Part shown: positions 5,610 to 6,284 of the stretch, in pieces
Numbering within the stretch: position 1 is the first letter of the stretch
Layout of the letters: each line of letters opens with the position of its first letter
Assembly (NCBI GenBank): GCA_031280065.1
Contig: JAITHH010000326.1
Span: 1 to 6,284 of the forward strand
Length of the DNA: 6,284 nucleotides
Direction of reading: 5' to 3'
Origin: Treponema sp.
GTDB lineage: Bacteria > Spirochaetota > Spirochaetia > Treponematales > Breznakiellaceae
The notes under the pieces: model-generated
What the model was told of the DNA's origin: nothing
The model's input: only the letters and a program-made list of their open reading frames with translations
Databases searched by the model: none
Position numbers and translations under genes: made by a program

Positions 5610-6284
5610 GAACAGCTTTTATCCGCGTTCCTTGCACCGGATGTCATGGACAGGGCCGGTGTGATGGGAATTATCCGGCCCCATGCCCAGGCCAATCCCC
5701 TGATTACCGGTATCGTCTACGATTCCCGCACGGTAAAGCCCGGAAACCTCTACTGCGCCCTGCCGGGGCTCCACGCCGACGGCCACGATTACGTCGGGCA
5801 GGCCCTCGCCGCTGGCGCGCGGGCCGTTCTTGTGCAGCGGCCTTTGCCCCATTACTCCAAAGACGCGGTGTATATCCGGGCCACGGATTCCCGTTTTGCC
5901 ATGTCCCCCCTGGCGGACGCCTTCTACGGTTTTCCCTCCCGGAAGTTGGCGGTCATCGGCGTTACCGGCACCGAGGGGAAGAGTACGACGGTGTACCTCA
6001 TCTACCAGCTTCTGCGTCTGTTGGAGAAGCGGGCGGGGTTCATCTCCACGGTGCGGTTCTCCAACGGAGCGGACGAAGCGGATAACCCCCAGCATCAGAC
6101 CACCCCGGAGGCCCCGGCGGTACACCGGCTCTTGGCCGAAATGCTGGAAAACGGGGCGGAATTCGCCGTGGCGGAATCAAGCTCCCACGGGCTTTCGTCC
6201 CGGACCAACCGGCTGGGGGACGTCGCCTTTGACGCGGGGGTGATGACCAACGTTACCCACGAACATCTGGAGTTTCACGGTACA
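5607..6284 (+). CDS. murE: UDP-N-acetylmuramyl-tripeptide synthetase MurE, N-terminal part, cut by window edge
   Basis: A cytoplasmic Mur ligase that uses ATP to add the third amino acid (diaminopimelate, lysine or ornithine) to UDP-MurNAc-L-Ala-D-Glu in peptidoglycan synthesis. The window holds 226 codons without a stop, a little under half of the usual length near 490-500. Seen: the N-terminal substrate domain with YDSRTVKPGNLYCAL (38-52) and DGHDYV (58-63); the P-loop TGTEGKSTT (120-128) with Lys125; HQTTPEA (163-169), which contacts the substrate; ESSSHGLSSR (190-199); and NVTHEHLEFHGT (215-226). The P-loop has Glu where most Mur ligases have Asn, and HEH replaces the common RDH; I recall both from treponemal MurE. 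The C-terminal domain with the amino-acid selectivity motif lies outside, so the third residue cannot be read. ATG 5607 is supported by GGAGG four bases upstream. A related ligase such as MurT or CapB is unlikely, given the DSR and TTPE motifs. Confidence 0.93.
   Translation, partial: MEQLLSAFLAPDVMDRAGVMGIIRPHAQANPLITGIVYDSRTVKPGNLYCALPGLHADGHDYVGQALAAGARAVLVQRPLPHYSKDAVYIRATDSRFAMSPLADAFYGFPSRKLAVIGVTGTEGKSTTVYLIYQLLRLLEKRAGFISTVRFSNGADEADNPQHQTTPEAPAVHRLLAEMLENGAEFAVAESSSHGLSSRTNRLGDVAFDAGVMTNVTHEHLEFHGT

Noticed and set aside
4948..6125. Minus-strand open frames opposite the AMMECR1 and murE genes
   Set aside because: They are antisense to two conserved proteins and lack motifs or ribosome sites.

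Overview
The window most likely comes from a GC-rich bacterium, probably a spirochaete of the Treponema/Breznakiella kind. The main basis is the MurE fragment at the right end. Its P-loop reads TGTEGKSTT and its metal/ATP-site segment reads NVTHEHLEFHGT, which match what I remember of treponemal MurE better than the textbook GTNGKTT and NxSxDHLDxHG forms. The oxygen-handling genes (an NADH oxidase and two bacteriohemerythrins) fit an anaerobe that meets oxygen. No alignment was run, so the taxon is an inference.

Layout, left to right. (1) 1-1287, minus strand: an aldehyde dehydrogenase whose C-terminus is cut off by the window edge, with catalytic Glu and Cys intact. (2) 1288-1453: a divergent intergenic region with a promoter for the dehydrogenase, and a -10 element plus a 7-bp direct repeat in front of the NADH oxidase. 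(3) 1454-2788, plus strand: a 444-residue flavin NADH oxidase. (4) 2797-2836: a GC-rich hairpin between convergent genes, probably a bidirectional terminator. (5) 2838-3750, minus strand: two tandem bacteriohemerythrin genes, 16 bp apart, with identical iron-ligand positions. (6) 3751-3950: a divergent intergenic region with a consensus sigma-70 promoter facing right. (7) 3951-4874, plus strand: cysteine synthase CysK. (8) 4875-5025: intergenic, with a well-spaced promoter whose predicted start falls on the next ATG. (9) 5026-5607, plus strand: an AMMECR1-domain protein (AmmeMemoRadiSam system protein A). (10) 5607-6284, plus strand: murE, overlapping the previous stop by one base and running off the window.

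How the genes may work together. The NADH oxidase would remove O2 at the expense of NADH, and the hemerythrins would bind or deliver O2, so 1454-3750 looks like an oxygen-defence island built from two convergent units. CysK makes cysteine and has its own strong promoter. The AMMECR1 protein and MurE are translationally coupled, which links a poorly understood protein to peptidoglycan precursor synthesis. I see no mobile element, CRISPR array, tRNA or rRNA here. The least ordinary signals are the apparently leaderless AMMECR1-murE transcript, the AMMECR1-murE coupling itself, and the hemerythrin pair beside an NADH oxidase.
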